A stretch of 45,789 nt of DNA from Prochlorococcus sp. AG-347-E23 (GCA_003281685.1 QCBH01000014.1:1-45789), one strand, 5' to 3'. Counted from the stretch's first letter, positions 7,808 to 17,809 are shown. The notes: generated by a model not told the origin, from the sequence alone. Numbers and translations are program-made.

Positions 7808-9087
7808 CACTTTGTAAGTAAGTTATTATTAATCCACTTTTCTAATCCAACATCATTTTCAATAGATAAGACCTCTTCTTTATTCCCATTACCTGATTCA
7901 TCAAAGATCCTTATAATGAATTCCCTTTTAGACGCCTCATCATCACCAATTACAATAATACTTTTAGATTTTAGTTTATTAGCCTTTTTAAATTGTTTAG
8001 AAAATGAAGATCCACTTAGATCCAACTCAACTAACAAATCAAAATTTCTTAATTTTCTTGATAAATCCATAGCTAATGATTCAGCAATTAAGCCTTGATT
8101 AATAATATAAATATCGGTATTTCTCGAAACTTCAAGCTCTTTTCCCGCAAGTAAAATTAATCTTTCTAAACCAATAGCGAAACCTATTGCCGGGGTATCT
8201 TTTCCTCCCATTTGTTTTATTAAACCGTCGTATCTTCCTCCTCCGCAAACAGTAGCTTGGGAGCCTAGAGCCCCACTAGTAATCTCAAAGGCTGTATGTG
8301 TGTAATAATCTAGGCCCCTTACTAGATTAAAATTTTCCGAGTAAGGTATTTTTAAAACCTCTAATTGTTTTTTTAAATCTGAATATCTTTTATGACTTCT
8401 TTCAGACAAAAAATTAAATAGTCTTGGGGCATTTTCAAGAACTTTTTTTGTTTTAGTATTCTTTGAATCCAAAATCCTTAAGGGATTCTTAGTAATCCTA
8501 TTCTGAGAATCTAAATCTAGATAATTTTTATTTATTTCTAGCCATTTTAAAAAGGATTTTTGAAAATTTGATCTATCGCCAAGATCACCCAAAGTATTTA
8601 TTTCAAGATTAAGTTCATTTATTCCTAATTTACCTAAGATATCCCAAGCAAAAGCAATAATTTCAACATCACTTCTAACTGAATCGTACCCTATAAACTC
8701 AACACCTAACTGATGAAATTGTCTTTGCCTTCCTGCTTGAGGTCTTTCATATCGAAACATCGGTCCCATGTACCAAAGTTTTTGGAGAGGATTAGAAGAT
8801 ATGCCATTTTGTATTAACGCTCGTGCTACGGAGGCAGTGCCTTCAGGCCTAAGAGTGCAGGATCTCTCCCCTCTATCAAGAAATGTATACATTTCCTTAC
8901 TTACAACATCTGTTCCTTCACCAATTCCTCTTATAAATAATTCGGTCATTTCCAAAATTGGTGTTCTTATTTCTTTGATAGATGCTCTTGCAAGCTGATC
9001 CAATAAAATCTTCTCAACGTTCTGCCACTTAATTAATTGATCAGGCAATAGATCAACTGTTCCTCTAAGATTTTTTAAGTTATTCAA
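7807..9087 (-). CDS. hisS: Histidyl-tRNA synthetase
   Basis: 426 aa class II aminoacyl-tRNA synthetase charging tRNA-His in the cytoplasm. Seen: motif 2 region [16 protein letters not shown] near residues 111-126, the histidine-specific signature [14 protein letters not shown] near 256-269, motif 3 GFAIGLERL near 302-310, and a C-terminal anticodon-binding alpha/beta domain. The start is TTG at 9087 (first residues [15 protein letters not shown]). The frame stays open for 10 codons upstream with no ATG, so TTG is the best available start. First gene of a tight three-gene unit with two small hypothetical genes. Confidence 0.95.
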   Translation of the reverse strand: MNNLKNLRGTVDLLPDQLIKWQNVEKILLDQLARASIKEIRTPILEMTELFIRGIGEGTDVVSKEMYTFLDRGERSCTLRPEGTASVARALIQNGISSNPLQKLWYMGPMFRYERPQAGRQRQFHQLGVEFIGYDSVRSDVEIIAFAWDILGKLGINELNLEINTLGDLGDRSNFQKSFLKWLEINKNYLDLDSQNRITKNPLRILDSKNTKTKKVLENAPRLFNFLSERSHKRYSDLKKQLEVLKIPYSENFNLVRGLDYYTHTAFEITSGALGSQATVCGGGRYDGLIKQMGGKDTPAIGFAIGLERLILLAGKELEVSRNTDIYIINQGLIAESLAMDLSRKLRNFDLLVELDLSGSSFSKQFKKANKLKSKSIIVIGDDEASKREFIIRIFDESGNGNKEEVLSIENDVGLEKWINNNLLTK

Positions 9088-9185
9088 AGTTCTAAAAAAT
9101 AATTCAAAATTTTTAATTCAAGAAGAAATTAATCTTTGATTAGTTGTTTTATGAGACAATTTTAATTTAACATTTAGAAAAACTA

Positions 9186-9608
9186 TTGGAAATTAATAAA
9201 AATAAAGAGATTCAGCATTGCGGGACAAAACCAAAAAAAATTGCTTTTGGGATAGCACCCCTAGGTATAGTTTCAATAGGGATAGTACCAATGGGAGTCA
9301 TAAGTATAGGAGTTGTCCCAATGGGTGTATTTTCTTTTGGTGCAGTAGCAATGGGAATAGTCAATTTATCAGTAGTTGGGATGGGAATTATCTCTGCTGG
9401 TGTTACTACTATGGGAATATGGGAGTATTCACCTATTTTTCAAAAGAATCATCATAATCATTCCAAACAAATTTCAAATTCAAACAACGAAAAAATAATG
9501 TCAGATCTTTTTAACACTAAAGGAGAAGCTGAAAAGGCTGCCTCAAAATACGGATGTATTGGAGCACATGAAATGGGTAATAAATGGATGCCCTGTAAGA
9601 TGCACTAA
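9186..9608 (+). CDS. Glycine-pentad-repeat membrane-like protein with C-terminal DUF3721
   Basis: 140 aa, two parts. Residues 18-77 are twelve consecutive five-residue units of hydrophobic residues ending in glycine (Gly at 22, 27, 32 and so on to 77; Ser replaces Gly at 62). Alternate units differ (PMG then SIG), so there is also a 10-residue, 30-base period. Residues 108-140 match the small domain DUF3721: TKGEAEKAASKYGC, GAHEMG, then WMPC and a terminal KMH. A His-rich linker NHHNHSK lies between. Cys, His and Met residues in the tail could bind metal, but that is a guess. Start is TTG at 9186; no in-frame ATG exists upstream of the repeats and a stop lies at 9168. Function unknown. Confidence 0.75.
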   Translation: MEINKNKEIQHCGTKPKKIAFGIAPLGIVSIGIVPMGVISIGVVPMGVFSFGAVAMGIVNLSVVGMGIISAGVTTMGIWEYSPIFQKNHHNHSKQISNSNNEKIMSDLFNTKGEAEKAASKYGCIGAHEMGNKWMPCKMH

Positions 9609-9638
9609 ATTTTTTTTTAGTTAAAAACTTTTTAACTA

Positions 9639-10418
9639 TTAATTCAAAATCTCCACTCTAAAATCAAGATTTTTTGCTTCATCAGTAGTTAATTTTCTTG
9701 ACCAAGCTCCTTGCACAGGACTATTCCATCTGAACCCAGCGTTTTTAGCTAAAGATCTATCTTCATAACTAACTAATGCCTTGTATAAAAACCTCGGTTC
9801 AGTAGCTTTAACTAAAAGTTCCTCTAAATTGTCGCATTTTTTGAAGACTTCAGATATGTAAAAGCAATCAGATAAAGCTCTATGTAAATTCCAAACTGGT
9901 ATTGAAAAAGATAAGGCTAAATCAGTTACTGAAGGTCTTGTTTTTAATGACTTTTGAAAAGACCAATTAATATCCTCTAAACTACATATCCATTGTTTAT
10001 TGAGCTTAGGTAATCTTCCTCTCCCAAACCATTTCTTATCAAACTCTACATTATGCGAAACGATGAAATCTGAATAATCCACCAGTTTTAAAAAGAAATT
10101 CAATCCCTCTTGCCATGGTTGAGAGATATTAGTTACTTCTGCAGATATACCATTTACATATTCTGCTTCATTAATATTAGTAGGAAATAAAAATGAGACC
10201 TGTGAAAGTACACATTTATGAGATACATCAAACAAAATGCAGCCTATCTCTATTACTTCATCTTTATTTTCATCTAAACCTGTTGTTTCAGTATCAAGAA
10301 TTAAAATCTTTTCTATTTTTTTATTTTGATCAGTAACACTTTCTTTAGAAGGTTCACTTTTAACTTGATGTTCAAGAAAATCCAGTTGATTTAAATCTTT
10401 TTTGTTAAATAATTCCAA
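9639..10418 (-). CDS. DEDDh 3'-5' exonuclease, DNA polymerase III epsilon-like
   Basis: 259 aa. Residues 37-200 form an exonuclease domain: Exo I motif DTET with Asp42 and Glu44, Exo II around HNVEFD with Asp127, and Exo III HRALSDC with His179 and Asp184, so the metal-binding DEDDh set is complete. After it, residues 205-259 form a small C-terminal module (AKNAGFRWN, then AWSRKL) seen in other bacterial epsilon-like exonucleases. Likely DNA proofreading or repair; it need not be the replicative epsilon subunit. The start is TTG at 10418, directly preceded by an in-frame stop; no better start exists before the catalytic motif. Convergent with the DUF3721 gene. Confidence 0.85.
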   Translation of the reverse strand: MELFNKKDLNQLDFLEHQVKSEPSKESVTDQNKKIEKILILDTETTGLDENKDEVIEIGCILFDVSHKCVLSQVSFLFPTNINEAEYVNGISAEVTNISQPWQEGLNFFLKLVDYSDFIVSHNVEFDKKWFGRGRLPKLNKQWICSLEDINWSFQKSLKTRPSVTDLALSFSIPVWNLHRALSDCFYISEVFKKCDNLEELLVKATEPRFLYKALVSYEDRSLAKNAGFRWNSPVQGAWSRKLTTDEAKNLDFRVEILN

Positions 10419-10545
10419 TTAGTTGAAAACACTCTCATTTATCTTGACGCATTTAATAAAAATATCTTTTAAATTAATATAAATTAAAAATTTGATTAGA
10501 AAATAACTTTGAAATCTTCCTAGTTTTAAAAATAAATTTATAAAA

Positions 10546-11268
10546 ATGACCTTTGCAAAATATCAATTTAATAATTTTTGTTATTGGCCTCCAAAACCTA
10601 AGAAAATTGTGGAATTTATCGGTGGAAGTTATCTAGCTTCTAAACCAGATTTAACATATAGAAGATTCATAGAAAGCTTAATTAATAAAAACTATGCAGT
10701 TCATGCATATAAGTACACTCCCCAATTTGATCACCAACAACTTGCTATTAAAGCATGGAAAGATTTTAAAAATTGCCGAATATCATTATCTAAAAGAATA
10801 GGGGGGGCTATTCCTTCAATTAGAATTGGTCATAGTCTAGGATGTAAGCTTCATTTAATTTCTCCAGATGGGGGGAGAAATTGCGAGAAATTTATATCAA
10901 TAAGTTTCAATAACTTCAGTGCCAACAAATCTATTCCATTATTAAAACAGATTTCTCAAAAATTAGAATTCAGTAGTGAGTTCAGCCCTAGTCCAGAAAG
11001 AACTTTACGAATAATCGAAAAAACTTATAGTCAAAAAAATAATTTCCTCATAAAATTCAACGCAGATGAATTAGATCAAACAGATAAATTATTTTCTTGT
11101 CTTAAAGCAAGAAAAGATGATAATTCCAAGGGGATAATTTTAAAAGGAACTCACACTATTATCGCTAGTGCAGGACTAAGAGAAAATATTTTAGGTGACT
11201 GGGCGGATGATGATTTTAAAAGAAATACTATAAAAAAAATTTCAAATTTAATTGATGAATCCTATTAG
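10546..11268 (+). CDS. DUF1350 family alpha/beta-hydrolase-like protein
   Basis: 240 aa soluble protein of a family confined to cyanobacteria and plants (DUF1350). Seen: the typical opening [19 protein letters not shown] (residues 14-32), an FDHQQLA segment near 61-67, and GHSLG at 95-99, which places a nucleophile-elbow serine at 97. The fold is probably alpha/beta hydrolase and the substrate is unknown. ATG at 10546. Divergent from the exonuclease gene across 127 bases that should contain both promoters. Its stop interlocks with the acs stop. Confidence 0.82.
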   Translation: MTFAKYQFNNFCYWPPKPKKIVEFIGGSYLASKPDLTYRRFIESLINKNYAVHAYKYTPQFDHQQLAIKAWKDFKNCRISLSKRIGGAIPSIRIGHSLGCKLHLISPDGGRNCEKFISISFNNFSANKSIPLLKQISQKLEFSSEFSPSPERTLRIIEKTYSQKNNFLIKFNADELDQTDKLFSCLKARKDDNSKGIILKGTHTIIASAGLRENILGDWADDDFKRNTIKKISNLIDESY

Positions 11269-13247
11269 GATTTTTCTTTCAACTTTTCCAAAACAGAACT
11301 ATCTTCAAGAGTACTTATATCTCCGCTGATTGTTTCTCCAGCAGCTAAAGATCTTAAAATTCTTCTCATAATTTTTCCACTCCTTGTTTTTGGAAGAGAG
11401 TCTGAAATTATAATTTTTTCTGGTTTAGCTATAATTCCAATTTCATTTACAACATGTTTTTTTAATTCCTCAACTAATTCTGAAGAACTGTTCACATTTT
11501 CTTCTAAGGATACAAAAGCAACTATAACTTCACCTTTAAGATCATCTCTTCTCCCCACAACAGCTGCCTCTGCAACTGATTTATGACTTACTAAAGCAGA
11601 TTCTATTTCCATTGTTCCTAACCGATGACCTGAAACACTTATTACATCATCAACTCTTCCCATAATCCATATATATCCATCTTCATCAATGCGAGCTCCA
11701 TCTCCAGCAAAATATACATTCTTTTCTCCTTGAAAGGTAATATATTCCCAATAACTCTCCAAATATCTCTTTGAATTACCATGAATTGTTCTCATCATTC
11801 CTGGCCAAGGCTTCTTAATAATTAAATAACCACCCTCATTTTCCATTACCTTTTCTCCATTCTTATTGACAACTTCAACTTCAATTCCTGGTAAAGGGTA
11901 AGTAGCCGAACCTGGCTTTGTAGCAACGACTCCAGGCAAGGGACTTATCATCACACCACCAGTCTCAGTTTGCCACCAAGTATCTACGATGGGACATTTA
12001 TTTTTACCAATAACATCTTTGTACCAAATCCATGCTTCAGGATTAATTGGTTCTCCAACTGTGCCCAAAAGTCTAAGACTCTCCAGATTATATTTATCAG
12101 GGATTTCACGACCAGACTTCATAAATGCTCTTATTGCAGTTGGTGCAGTATAAAAGATAGAAACCTTATATTTTTGAACAATTTCCCAAAAAGCTCCTAA
12201 ATTAGATGGTCTTGGCACTCCCTCAAACATTAAGGTTGTAGCACCATTAGATAAGGGCCCATAAACTATGTAACTATGGCCTGTAATCCAACCAACATCA
12301 GCAGTACACCAGTAAATGTCATCATCTTTTAAATCAAAAATCCATTTGAATGTCAAATGGGACCAAAGATTGTAACCACCTGTAGTGTGAACTACACCTT
12401 TGGGCTTTCCAGTAGAGCCTGAAGTATAAAGAATAAAAAGTCTATCTTCACTATTCATTATTTCTGGTTCACACTGATCTTTTTGATCTTTTAATAATTC
12501 GTGCCACCATAAATCTCTATCATCGACCATCGTAATATTTTTTTTGGATCGTTGAACAACAACAACTTTTTCAACAACTTTATCTGCCCCACTTTCAATT
12601 GCTGCATCAACAGCTTGCTTAAGTTCAATTACCTTATCTTTTCTAAAGCCACCATCAGCAGTAATAACAAATCTTGCATTTCCATCAATTAACCTATCTT
12701 TTAAAGCTTCTGAAGAAAATCCTCCAAAGACTACTGAATGAGGCGCGCCAATTCTTGCACAAGCTAACATCGCAAACATCGCTTCAGGAATCATAGGCAT
12801 ATAAATACATACCAAATCTCCTTTTTTTACACCAATTGCTTTTAATGCATTAGCTGCTTTACATACCTCTTTTAGAAGTTCTTCGTAAGTATATTTTTTG
12901 CTATCTCCTGGTTCACCTTCCCATATAAGTGCAGTCTTTAATCCAAGCCCCCTATTTATGTGTCTATCTAAACAGTTATATGTAATATTTAGTTTCCCTT
13001 CTTTAAACCATTTAAAAAAAGGAGCATTTTCGTTATCTAATACTGTTTGAAATGGCTCAAACCAATCTAATTCAGATTTTGCAAAAGATTCCCAAAATTG
13101 AATAGGATTATCTTTTGCTTGTTTTTTTAGACTTAGTAATTCTTCTTGAGAACTAATATTTGAGTTTTCTGCAAATTTTTTTGAGGGAGGGAAAATTCTC
13201 TTTTCTTCCAGTATGTTATTGATTGAATTTTTTTTATTTAATGACAT
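11265..13247 (-). CDS. acs: Acetyl-CoA synthetase
   Basis: 660 aa AMP-forming ligase that turns acetate, ATP and CoA into acetyl-CoA through an acetyl-adenylate. Seen: the adenylate-forming motif [10 protein letters not shown] at residues 274-283, WWQTETGG near 420 (acyl and AMP pocket), the hinge region [15 protein letters not shown], and the C-terminal [11 protein letters not shown] with the catalytic lysine at about 625 that is a known acetylation control site in this family. Length fits full-size Acs. ATG at 13247. It lies about 95 bases after sds on the same strand, so it may have its own promoter. Confidence 0.95.
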   Translation of the reverse strand: MSLNKKNSINNILEEKRIFPPSKKFAENSNISSQEELLSLKKQAKDNPIQFWESFAKSELDWFEPFQTVLDNENAPFFKWFKEGKLNITYNCLDRHINRGLGLKTALIWEGEPGDSKKYTYEELLKEVCKAANALKAIGVKKGDLVCIYMPMIPEAMFAMLACARIGAPHSVVFGGFSSEALKDRLIDGNARFVITADGGFRKDKVIELKQAVDAAIESGADKVVEKVVVVQRSKKNITMVDDRDLWWHELLKDQKDQCEPEIMNSEDRLFILYTSGSTGKPKGVVHTTGGYNLWSHLTFKWIFDLKDDDIYWCTADVGWITGHSYIVYGPLSNGATTLMFEGVPRPSNLGAFWEIVQKYKVSIFYTAPTAIRAFMKSGREIPDKYNLESLRLLGTVGEPINPEAWIWYKDVIGKNKCPIVDTWWQTETGGVMISPLPGVVATKPGSATYPLPGIEVEVVNKNGEKVMENEGGYLIIKKPWPGMMRTIHGNSKRYLESYWEYITFQGEKNVYFAGDGARIDEDGYIWIMGRVDDVISVSGHRLGTMEIESALVSHKSVAEAAVVGRRDDLKGEVIVAFVSLEENVNSSSELVEELKKHVVNEIGIIAKPEKIIISDSLPKTRSGKIMRRILRSLAAGETISGDISTLEDSSVLEKLKEKS

Positions 13248-13341
13248 TAAATAACTCTATGCCTAATAAATTTAGTCGAAAAGTTTATGGTTTTCAAAAA
13301 TTTTAATATTAATTTGCTCTAATAATTTATTTTAAAAAGAT

Positions 13342-14313
13342 CTAATAAATACGGCTTAGAACAAATTCTGGAAGAGCCATTAAAGCCCTTTTATATTCTG
13401 AATCAGGAAGCCAAACTAGGGCTTCTTTAGAAAGCATTGCAAAGTCCTCAGCAAGTTTTCTGGAACTTTCGATTGCTTTAGAATTCATAATGATACTAAG
13501 GGCATCATCTAAATCCTCTTTTTCAGCAAGTTCTCTATTAATAAGAACAGACAATTTCTTATTTTCTTCTAAGGCATATAAAACAGGTGCCGTAAGATAA
13601 CCACTTGCAAGATCGCTTACAGCAGGTTTTCCGAGTTGTTTGTCATTTCCAGTAAAGTCAAGGATGTCATCAACGACTTGAAAAGCTAAGCCAATATTCT
13701 TACCAAAATCGTACAGAGAAGTTAAGTTTTCATCATTAAGACCACTCAAAACTCCAGCTGCTTTAGAGCTATTCGCTATTAATGATGCTGTTTTACAATA
13801 GCTTTTATTTATATATTTTGAAAAAGATTGAGCAGAGTCAAATCTATTAAGATTTTGTTTAATTTCACCTTCTGCTAAATCCATTATTACTCTACTAAGT
13901 AATTTAACTACATTTACATCATCAAGATTTGCAAGGTGCCAACTTGCTTGAGCAAATAAAAAGTCACCTGCTAATACGGCAACTCTGGTATTAAATCTGC
14001 TATGTACTGTATCTACTCCTCTTCTTGTAGAAGCCTCATCAACAACATCATCATGAACTAATGATGCTGTATGAATCATTTCAGTAATCTCAGCAAGCCT
14101 TTTATGTTTACTCGTTAAATTAAATTCAGGAGATATTGCTTTTGAAATTAATAATACAATGCCTGGTCTAAGTCTTTTTCCCCCGGCACTAAAAAGATGT
14201 TCTGCTGCGGCTTGAAGAATTGGATGACCTGCTCCAATTAAATTTTTCAGTTCAAGAATAAGATCATCAAGATCATTTTCAACTGGTTGTAGTAGTTCTG
14301 TTACTGTGTTCAT
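13342..14313 (-). CDS. sds: Solanesyl/polyprenyl diphosphate synthase
   Basis: 323 aa trans-prenyltransferase; in cyanobacteria this type makes the C45 tail of plastoquinone. Seen: first Asp-rich motif HDDVVDEA (Asp88-Asp92), a GGKRLRP substrate-binding stretch near 44-50, and second Asp-rich motif VVDDILDF (near 213-220). The frame also has an ATG four codons earlier at 14325, but a GAGG ribosome-binding site lies six bases before the ATG at 14313 and none precedes the first, so I use 14313 (product begins MNTVTELL). It follows murI by 27 bases. Chain length cannot be read from sequence with certainty. Confidence 0.92.
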   Translation of the reverse strand: MNTVTELLQPVENDLDDLILELKNLIGAGHPILQAAAEHLFSAGGKRLRPGIVLLISKAISPEFNLTSKHKRLAEITEMIHTASLVHDDVVDEASTRRGVDTVHSRFNTRVAVLAGDFLFAQASWHLANLDDVNVVKLLSRVIMDLAEGEIKQNLNRFDSAQSFSKYINKSYCKTASLIANSSKAAGVLSGLNDENLTSLYDFGKNIGLAFQVVDDILDFTGNDKQLGKPAVSDLASGYLTAPVLYALEENKKLSVLINRELAEKEDLDDALSIIMNSKAIESSRKLAEDFAMLSKEALVWLPDSEYKRALMALPEFVLSRIY

Positions 14314-14319
14314 GATTGA

Positions 14320-14323
14320 CCTC
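14320..14323 (-). promoter_or_regulatory. Ribosome-binding site deciding the sds start
   Basis: GAGG on the minus strand, six bases before the ATG at 14313. It overlaps the competing ATG at 14325, which has no purine-rich sequence ahead of it. Confidence 0.55.
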
Positions 14324-14340
14324 ATCTATATATTAAGGAA

Positions 14341-15135
14341 TCAAACATTGCTTCGGAGGTTAACTAACCTAATTTCTTTATTAATTTCAAACCAAATTTT
14401 TACTTTTTTGAAAAATACATCTTTTTCTGAAGTAACAAAAAATTCTACATTTTCATAAGAAAGACCCTGATAACAGGAAGTTTTTGGAATAGCAAAAGAT
14501 TCATTAAATTTTTTTATTAATGCTACCGATGGATCAATAATTTTTATATTTGAATCTAATTTTTTTCTTAAAAAGTCATAAATCAAAGGATAATGACTAC
14601 ATCCAAGTATTAATTCTTCGATATTTTTGTTTATTAGTGGTCTTAAGTATAAATCTGAGAGATTGTTTAACTTATCAAGATTTAATTTTTCCTTTTCAAT
14701 TTCTGATACAAATTCTGGACATTCTTGCTGAAATATTATCGTATTCTCTTTTTTAGAATTTATTGCTTTTTTGTAATACGAAGATCGAACAGTTGTTGGT
14801 GTCGCTAAGACGCCAATTATTTGTTTATCAACTATTTCCGATACTGAGTTTATAAGGTCAAAACAAGGGACCTTTAAATTATCCTCCAAGATATCAAGTG
14901 CACAAGCATTTGTAGTGTTACAAGCTACTAAAAGTGCATCCAAATTCTTATCAACAAAAAAATTACAAATCTCCTTCGCAATAAATCTTATCTCTTTAAA
15001 ATTTTTACTGCCAAAAGGTATTCTTTTTGTATCCGCCAAATAAAAAACTTCTACATCTTTACGTGTTTTTAGTAAAGAATTAAGGATAGTTAAACCACCT
15101 ATACCACTGTCAAATATTCCTATTTTAAGCTTCAC
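14341..15135 (-). CDS. murI: Glutamate racemase
   Basis: 264 aa cofactor-independent racemase that makes D-glutamate for peptidoglycan. Seen: N-terminal FDSGIGG at residues 8-14 and the two catalytic cysteines in ACNTTNA (Cys72) and LGCSHYP (Cys179). Length is normal. The start is GTG at 15135, overlapping the TGA stop of the upstream amidase gene as GTGA, which implies translational coupling. Sits within a cell-wall cluster with the amidase upstream. Confidence 0.95.
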   Translation of the reverse strand: MKLKIGIFDSGIGGLTILNSLLKTRKDVEVFYLADTKRIPFGSKNFKEIRFIAKEICNFFVDKNLDALLVACNTTNACALDILEDNLKVPCFDLINSVSEIVDKQIIGVLATPTTVRSSYYKKAINSKKENTIIFQQECPEFVSEIEKEKLNLDKLNNLSDLYLRPLINKNIEELILGCSHYPLIYDFLRKKLDSNIKIIDPSVALIKKFNESFAIPKTSCYQGLSYENVEFFVTSEKDVFFKKVKIWFEINKEIRLVNLRSNV

Positions 15136-16217
15136 CCTATTTTATACAGATATTCAAGAATGCCTTTTGCAATTGCATAAGCTAATCTTTTACGATGCGT
15201 TGTTTTTTCTAATCTTCTTGCATCTAATCTCCCCGTTAAAAATCCAATTTCTACAAGGACTGCAGGCATCCTAGTATTTTTAATTACGTAAAATCTACCT
15301 TGTTTAACGCCTCGATCAGGGCTCCCAGGAGAAACTCTTAGAATTTGTTTTTGTATTTTTTTAGCAAGTAACCTACCTCTCCAACCTCTAAAGTAAAAGG
15401 TTTCCAATCCATTAATATCCCTTCTTTTACCTCTTGAAGCATTTGCATGAATACTTACAAAGATATCTGCATCTGTATTGTTAGCAAAGGAAACCCTTGG
15501 AGGCAAATCCAAATCAACTTCATTTTTTCTGGTTAATCTTACTTTGACACCTTTATCAGTTAGCAAATTTTCAACTATTTTGGAAACCTCTAGTACAACA
15601 TCTGCTTCCCTAATACCACCAATACCTATTGCTCCCGGATCAGGACCTCCGTGACCTGGGTCGATAACAACTAAAAATTTATTTTGTTTTACGTCTGGTA
15701 ATTTTAAGTAACGGTACTCGCTTTTCATCACATGAATTGATTTTTTATTTTTATCAATGTTTCTTATTCTCTTAACAACTTGACCTTCCCCAATCCTCTT
15801 AAAAGGATATTTTGAGTCAAATAGCTTAATTCTCCACCTGTTTTGATCTAAGCCAACCAATCGCCAAGTCAAAGGTTTTAGATAAGTTTCTTCCTTGAAT
15901 TCAATTACTAGTCTTGTTTTTCCTTTATTTGGTTTACCTAATCTAATTTCCTTTATTGGGCCATTACCTTTTATTGTTCTGGGATTTTTTAATTCTCCTG
16001 GGAAATCTACCCAGAATCTATCGCCAGATAATTGGTTAGCCTTCTGAAAGTATGCTCTTAAATTTGTATTTGATTTAGTCCTTAATTCTAAGACCCCATT
16101 AGTTTTTATCGCCCATGCCGCCAAAGCACTTGATGATTTAACTGGGAGAATTAAAGAATTTAAAAATAAAAAAACGAATAAATAACGAAAAAGTTTATTA
16201 TCTAAAAACTTTATCAT
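15132..16217 (-). CDS. N-acetylmuramoyl-L-alanine amidase with AMIN-like domain
   Basis: 361 aa exported cell-wall hydrolase (Amidase_3). Seen: an N-terminal signal peptide (about residues 1-34: basic start, hydrophobic core, ending near SSALAAWA), an AMIN-like beta-rich region (about 38-135, with FWVDFPG and TRLVIEF strands) that targets septal wall in this family, and a C-terminal zinc amidase domain with DPGHGG (His189), READ (Glu204), SIHANA (His257) and LVEIGFLTG (Glu323). It cleaves the bond between the stem peptide and the glycan during cell separation. Its ATG overlaps the nitrilase stop as TAATG and its stop overlaps the murI start. Confidence 0.92.
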   Translation of the reverse strand: MIKFLDNKLFRYLFVFLFLNSLILPVKSSSALAAWAIKTNGVLELRTKSNTNLRAYFQKANQLSGDRFWVDFPGELKNPRTIKGNGPIKEIRLGKPNKGKTRLVIEFKEETYLKPLTWRLVGLDQNRWRIKLFDSKYPFKRIGEGQVVKRIRNIDKNKKSIHVMKSEYRYLKLPDVKQNKFLVVIDPGHGGPDPGAIGIGGIREADVVLEVSKIVENLLTDKGVKVRLTRKNEVDLDLPPRVSFANNTDADIFVSIHANASRGKRRDINGLETFYFRGWRGRLLAKKIQKQILRVSPGSPDRGVKQGRFYVIKNTRMPAVLVEIGFLTGRLDARRLEKTTHRKRLAYAIAKGILEYLYKIG

Positions 16218-17044
16218 TAGTTTGAAAACAATTCGTTTTTTCTATGTTTAAGACTTGGCATCTGCTCCCTAATTTTCTTTACTCTTTCTTTATCAGCAGG
16301 GGCTATTGCAGCTCCCTGAGTTTTTCCGGCATCAGATAAAACCGTACCCCATGGGTCAATAACCATTGCATGTCCATGACTTTGCCTTCTCCCATAATGA
16401 ATCCCAGTTTGAGCTGGAGCAACTACATATGCTGTATTCTCAATTGCTCTTGCTTGTAGTAGGATTTGCCAATGATCTTTCCCAGTAAATGCTGTAAAAG
16501 CTGCGGGAATCATAATTAGCTCTGCGCCATTAGAAGACAAGTATCTATAAAGTTCAGGAAATCTAACGTCATAACAAATCGATAATCCTATTTTGCATAA
16601 ACCCGGAATATCTACAACAGGTGGATACTCTGCTCCAGATAAAATAGTGGATGATTCCTTATATAAATTTCCATCTGGCAAATCAACATCAAATAAATGA
16701 ATCTTGTCGTATTTTGCCAAAATCTGTCCGTCTTTCCCAAATAAGGCTGACCTATTAAAAGTATGACTTTGATCCCCAGCAGGAACAGGATACCCTCCTC
16801 CCAAAAGAAATACTTGATATCTTTGTGACATAGTTTTTAGAAAATTTGCACACTTCTCTGATAATTCAGAAGCTAATCTAAGTTTTTCATCATCTCCACC
16901 TAAAAAAGCAAAATTCTCCGGCAATCCTATTAACTCAGCACCTCTTCTAGCAGCTAATTCAATCTGTTCTTCTGCTTCAACAAAATTTGCTTCAACATTT
17001 GAAGTACTTGTAATTTGCAATGCAGCTACCAAAAAATCAGTCAA
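16217..17044 (-). CDS. Carbon-nitrogen hydrolase (nitrilase superfamily, Nit-type)
   Basis: 275 aa. The catalytic triad is complete: Glu43 in LPENF, Lys114 in YDKIHLFDVD and Cys157 in SICYDVRFPELY. The KIHLFD and CYDVRFPE contexts are those of the Nit1/Nit2-like branch, which includes omega-amidases and deaminated-glutathione amidases. The exact substrate is not certain. The start is TTG at 17044, supported by a strong AGGAG ribosome-binding site seven bases upstream. It follows comB by 30 bases and overlaps the amidase start by one base. Confidence 0.88.
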   Translation of the reverse strand: MTDFLVAALQITSTSNVEANFVEAEEQIELAARRGAELIGLPENFAFLGGDDEKLRLASELSEKCANFLKTMSQRYQVFLLGGGYPVPAGDQSHTFNRSALFGKDGQILAKYDKIHLFDVDLPDGNLYKESSTILSGAEYPPVVDIPGLCKIGLSICYDVRFPELYRYLSSNGAELIMIPAAFTAFTGKDHWQILLQARAIENTAYVVAPAQTGIHYGRRQSHGHAMVIDPWGTVLSDAGKTQGAAIAPADKERVKKIREQMPSLKHRKNELFSN

Positions 17045-17051
17045 AACTTTA

Positions 17052-17056
17052 CTCCT
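17052..17056 (-). promoter_or_regulatory. Strong ribosome-binding site supporting the TTG start of the nitrilase gene
   Basis: AGGAG on the minus strand followed by seven bases and then TTG (17044). No in-frame ATG lies nearby, so this site fixes the start. It is unusually strong for this window, where most genes have weak or no Shine-Dalgarno sequence. Confidence 0.75.
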
Positions 17057-17074
17057 AGTGAACCAATTCGTAAA

Positions 17075-17809
17075 TCATGAGGCACGAATCACACCTCTTT
17101 CAACTTGAGCTGGAACGATATCTAAGCAATCAAGTTCAGAGCAACATTTAAAATCATCCTCATAATCTCCAATACTTGTCAATCTTTTGCCATGAGTTGC
17201 TGTTTTTAAGCATTTCAGAATATCATTTTTCCAAAAATCCCAGAGTGCCAAAGCAGCTTGTAGTTCGTCATTCATAATATTAATTTCAAAATCACAGTTC
17301 TGTTCCAAGTATGAGGCCAAAGCACCAGCTGCTAAAGAATCCTCAAGAGAATATGAGCCTTCCCAACCACTACCAAGTATTAAAACATTTTCACTTTTTA
17401 ATGAAATAATTTTTTCGGCAACTGCTTTCCTATTTGGGAGTCCCATAGCAAATAAATGATTTGCATTTTGAACTTTTTGCAATGATTTAGTCCCGTTAGT
17501 AGTACTCATAAAAAGTCTTTTACCATTAACAACTTTTTTTGTAACTGATATAGGAGAATTTCCTAAATCAAAGCCCTCAATCTTCTTCCCGCCTCTTTCT
17601 CCAAGCATTAGTCTTTCATCAGCTTGCCACTTTGTTGCGGATTCTTTTAATAAATCCAAATCTGCAAAAACTTGTATTGCGTCAGCTCCATTATTTAAAG
17701 CCCAAGAAATTGTGGTTGTAGCTCTTAAAACATCAATGACAACTGCAATATCAGGATTTATTTCTGGAACATCCTTTGCAACGTGATAATAAGTAAGATT
17801 AATGATCAG
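17075..17809 (-). CDS. comB: 2-phosphosulfolactate phosphatase (ComB family), non-standard start
   Basis: About 244 aa if started at the CTG at 17809. In archaea ComB removes phosphate from 2-phosphosulfolactate on the coenzyme M path; its role in cyanobacteria is not settled. Seen: VVIDVLRATTT (encoded by 17711-17743), GADAIQVFADLDLL, STTNGTKSL, ILGSGWEGSYSLED and a C-terminal region ending PAQVERGVIRAS. The conserved N-terminus (NLTYYHVAKDVP onward) is in frame but has no ATG, GTG or TTG ahead of it. The first such start, TTG at 17659, would delete about 50 conserved residues. CTG (17809) or ATT (17803) are candidates. Further upstream an in-frame ATG (17825-17827) is followed at once by TGA (17822-17824). 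Confidence 0.8.
   Translation of the reverse strand: MIINLTYYHVAKDVPEINPDIAVVIDVLRATTTISWALNNGADAIQVFADLDLLKESATKWQADERLMLGERGGKKIEGFDLGNSPISVTKKVVNGKRLFMSTTNGTKSLQKVQNANHLFAMGLPNRKAVAEKIISLKSENVLILGSGWEGSYSLEDSLAAGALASYLEQNCDFEINIMNDELQAALALWDFWKNDILKCLKTATHGKRLTSIGDYEDDFKCCSELDCLDIVPAQVERGVIRAS

Noticed and set aside
9240..9425. 30-base periodic repeat that could be taken for a CRISPR-like or satellite array
   Set aside because: The period reflects in-frame glycine pentads of one protein; there are no spacers, the units vary at synonymous positions and the reading frame is kept throughout.
9619..9637. AT-only inverted repeat between the DUF3721 and exonuclease genes as a two-way terminator
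   Set aside because: The arms AGTTAAAAA/TTTTTAACT contain almost no GC and no T-run follows the hairpin on either strand; the nearby T-run precedes it.
13342..14325. ATG at 14325 as the sds start
   Set aside because: It has no ribosome-binding sequence, while GAGG sits at proper distance before the ATG at 14313, which also gives the usual family N-terminus.
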